From positions 248,001 through 312,000 of the forward strand of contig JADKKF010000024.1 of NCBI GenBank assembly GCA_016720635.1: DNA of 64,000 nucleotides. The letters run 5' to 3'. The translations under genes were made by a program, and so were the position numbers. Numbering within the stretch: the first letter of the stretch is position 1; each line of letters begins with the position of its first letter. Under the pieces are notes generated by a model. It had not been told where the DNA came from and made no database searches. It saw only the letters and a program-made list of their open reading frames with translations. This document shows positions 62,791 through 64,000 of this stretch, piece by piece. The stretch comes from Saprospiraceae bacterium. Lineage in GTDB: Bacteria; Bacteroidota; Bacteroidia; Chitinophagales; Saprospiraceae.

Positions 62791-62794
62791 TAAT

Positions 62795-63217
62795 ATGCAG
62801 CAACATTTTAAAATTCAATACAAAACGATCGTAAATGCACCCATCGAAAAGGTCTGGGAAGCACTTACAAATCCAGAAATTTTTAAACAATATTTTTTTG
62901 GAACAGAAATGTTAACATCTTGGAAAGTTGGCGATGACATAATTTTTCAAGGGGAATGGGAAGGACAAAAATACAAGGACAGAGGCCAAATTCTCGAATA
63001 TGTACACAATGAAAAACTGGCATATTCCTATCTAAGCAGTTGGTCAGAAATGGAGGATCTACCAGAAAATTACTTATGGGTAAGCTATGAAGTAAAGCCG
63101 ACTGAAAAAGGCACAGAATTGACAATTCAACAAACCAATTACGATGAGGAAAAAGCCAAACATTCTGAAGTCAGCTGGTCCTCGTTAGTTGACGGGTTGA
63201 AAAAACTAATAGAATAG
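62795..63217 (+). CDS. SRPBCC (AHSA1-like) domain protein
   Basis: A 140-residue START/AHSA1-like protein: IQYKTIVNAPIEKVWEALTN followed by FKQYFFGTEMLTSWKVGD and LSYSYLSSW-type strands (LAYSYLSSWSEME), YEVKPTEKGTELTIQQ and a C-terminal helix SSLVDGLKKLIE. These proteins bind hydrophobic ligands in a deep pocket. Ligand and role are unknown. It follows DUF6157 by 4 bases. Confidence 0.88.
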   Translation: MQQHFKIQYKTIVNAPIEKVWEALTNPEIFKQYFFGTEMLTSWKVGDDIIFQGEWEGQKYKDRGQILEYVHNEKLAYSYLSSWSEMEDLPENYLWVSYEVKPTEKGTELTIQQTNYDEEKAKHSEVSWSSLVDGLKKLIE

Positions 63218-63376
63218 AAATAGAGTTTTCTGAATAATTATTAGGATTGAAAAACTTCGTTCAAATCGGCCAATTAGAAATTCCTAAAATAATTTTGGAT
63301 ACATCTTTCCCTAATTTGGATACTTCTGTTCCCAAATTTAGCTAGACTTTTGCAGTAAATTAATTAAAAATATTTT

Positions 63377-64000
63377 ATGCAAAAAATAAAATTAAACAAC
63401 GGAATTGAAATGCCAATTTTAGGTTTTGGAGTTTTTCAAATACCTGATGAAAAAGAATGTGAACAAGCTGTAAGAGAAGCCATCGAGACGGGTTATCGTC
63501 TGATTGACACTGCAGCCTCCTATATGAATGAAAAAGCCGTCGGAAACGCTATTAAGAAAAATAATGTCTCCAGAGAAGACTTATTCATTACTACAAAACT
63601 ATGGGTGCAAGATCACGGATATGAAAACACCAAAAAATCATTTCAAAAGTCATTGGACAAATTGCAATTAGATTATTTGGATTTGTATCTTATTCATCAA
63701 CCTTATGGCGATGTATTCGGATCTTGGCGTGCGATGGAAGAATTGTACGAAGCAGGCAAAATAAGAGCTATTGGGGTTGCCAATTTTCAAATAGACCGTG
63801 TGATGGATTTAATGGTATTCAGTAAAATACCTCCAGCAGTCAATCAAATAGAAACCCATCCATTTCATCAACAAAATGAAGCTCAAGTTTTTCTACAAGA
63901 AAATAATGTGCAGATGCAATCTTGGGGGCCATTTGCGGAAGGAAAAAATGATATTTTCACCAATGAACTATTAGTCTCTCTTGCACAAAAATATAATAAA
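63377..64000 (+). CDS. Aldo/keto reductase, 5' part (3' end outside window)
   Basis: The first 208 codons of an aldo/keto reductase in the AKR family with LGFGVFQIPDEKECEQAVREA (GFGVFQIPDE). Catalytic residues are visible: Asp and Tyr in IDTAASYMNEKAVG, Lys in TTKLWVQD and His in YLIHQPYGD. This is typical of 2,5-diketo-gluconate reductase/AKR5-like enzymes. The frame is open to the window end. It is a different subgroup from the reductase at 14098. Confidence 0.93.
   Translation, partial: MQKIKLNNGIEMPILGFGVFQIPDEKECEQAVREAIETGYRLIDTAASYMNEKAVGNAIKKNNVSREDLFITTKLWVQDHGYENTKKSFQKSLDKLQLDYLDLYLIHQPYGDVFGSWRAMEELYEAGKIRAIGVANFQIDRVMDLMVFSKIPPAVNQIETHPFHQQNEAQVFLQENNVQMQSWGPFAEGKNDIFTNELLVSLAQKYNK

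Overview
The window looks like a piece of a Bacteroidota chromosome, most likely Saprospiraceae or a close relative. That placement is an inference from gene content. Supporting signs are AT-rich DNA, C-terminal sorting domains of the type IX secretion system (type A at 23.5-25.2 kb; type B, the gliding-motility-associated domain, at 2.1-3.8 kb and 45.8-48.6 kb), promoter-like TAnnTTTG boxes, a bacilliredoxin-type YtxJ protein, and many small lipoproteins and TPR/OmpA envelope proteins. No rRNA, tRNA, CRISPR array or intact insertion sequence was seen.

Layout. 0-13.7 kb: the C-terminal part of a RelA/SpoT (p)ppGpp enzyme, an ECF sigma factor with a small membrane protein, a type B secreted protein with its lipoprotein neighbour, a DUF1569/DinB-like gene, a NamZ-type (DUF1343) muramidase, a penicillin-acylase-family hydrolase, a methyltransferase, a TPR/PD40/OmpA/SPOR envelope protein, and the E2 subunit of a 2-oxoacid dehydrogenase. 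14-36.9 kb: mostly housekeeping genes (aldo/keto reductase, WbqC-like protein, periplasmic binding lipoprotein, peroxiredoxin-like protein, Cys/Met PLP enzyme, biotin carboxylase, glycosyltransferase, RlmI-like methyltransferase, AsmA-family protein, secG, thioredoxin, mnmD, ytxJ, mpl, pdhB). 36.9-44 kb: an accessory segment with a decayed, very AT-rich NACHT NTPase gene, a histidine kinase/response regulator pair and a PIN-domain gene with an unknown 254-residue partner. 44-49 kb: core metabolism (AlaDH/saccharopine-dehydrogenase-like enzyme, riboflavin synthase), a large type B secreted protein and a TfoX-N protein. 49-64 kb: a patchy region of lipoproteins, a decayed stretch, a DUF6624 protein, a TonB-C protein, an FkbM methyltransferase, a DsbA-like protein, an aspartic protease, an ABC transporter, a HigB/HigA-type toxin-antitoxin pair between 82-bp direct repeats, DUF6157 and SRPBCC genes, and the start of an aldo/keto reductase.

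The most interesting structure is outside the proteins. (1) Five GC-rich, multi-hairpin elements of about 95-140 bp lie between AT-rich genes (5136-5230, 17125-17236, 38853-38993, 43808-43946, 48753-48855). Two are clear homologues in which stem bases change in a pair-preserving way, as expected of a structured RNA, and one forms the 3' end of a coding sequence. (2) Two tandem 119-bp repeats (29646-29764, 29849-29967) each carry a Bacteroidota-type promoter and an intrinsic terminator about 65 nt apart, so they look like a duplicated small-RNA gene or a leader/attenuator of the AsmA gene. (3) A toxin-antitoxin cassette with a nonsense mutation in the toxin sits between 82-bp direct repeats that include the start codon of the following gene.

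Four otherwise healthy genes (DUF1569, NamZ, the 45.8-48.6 kb secreted protein, FkbM) are each broken by the apparent loss of one base in a short A or T run. This may be a consensus-sequence artefact rather than biology, so these genes are annotated as single frameshifted genes. The NACHT gene is different: it has many indels plus a large internal deletion and is truly decayed.
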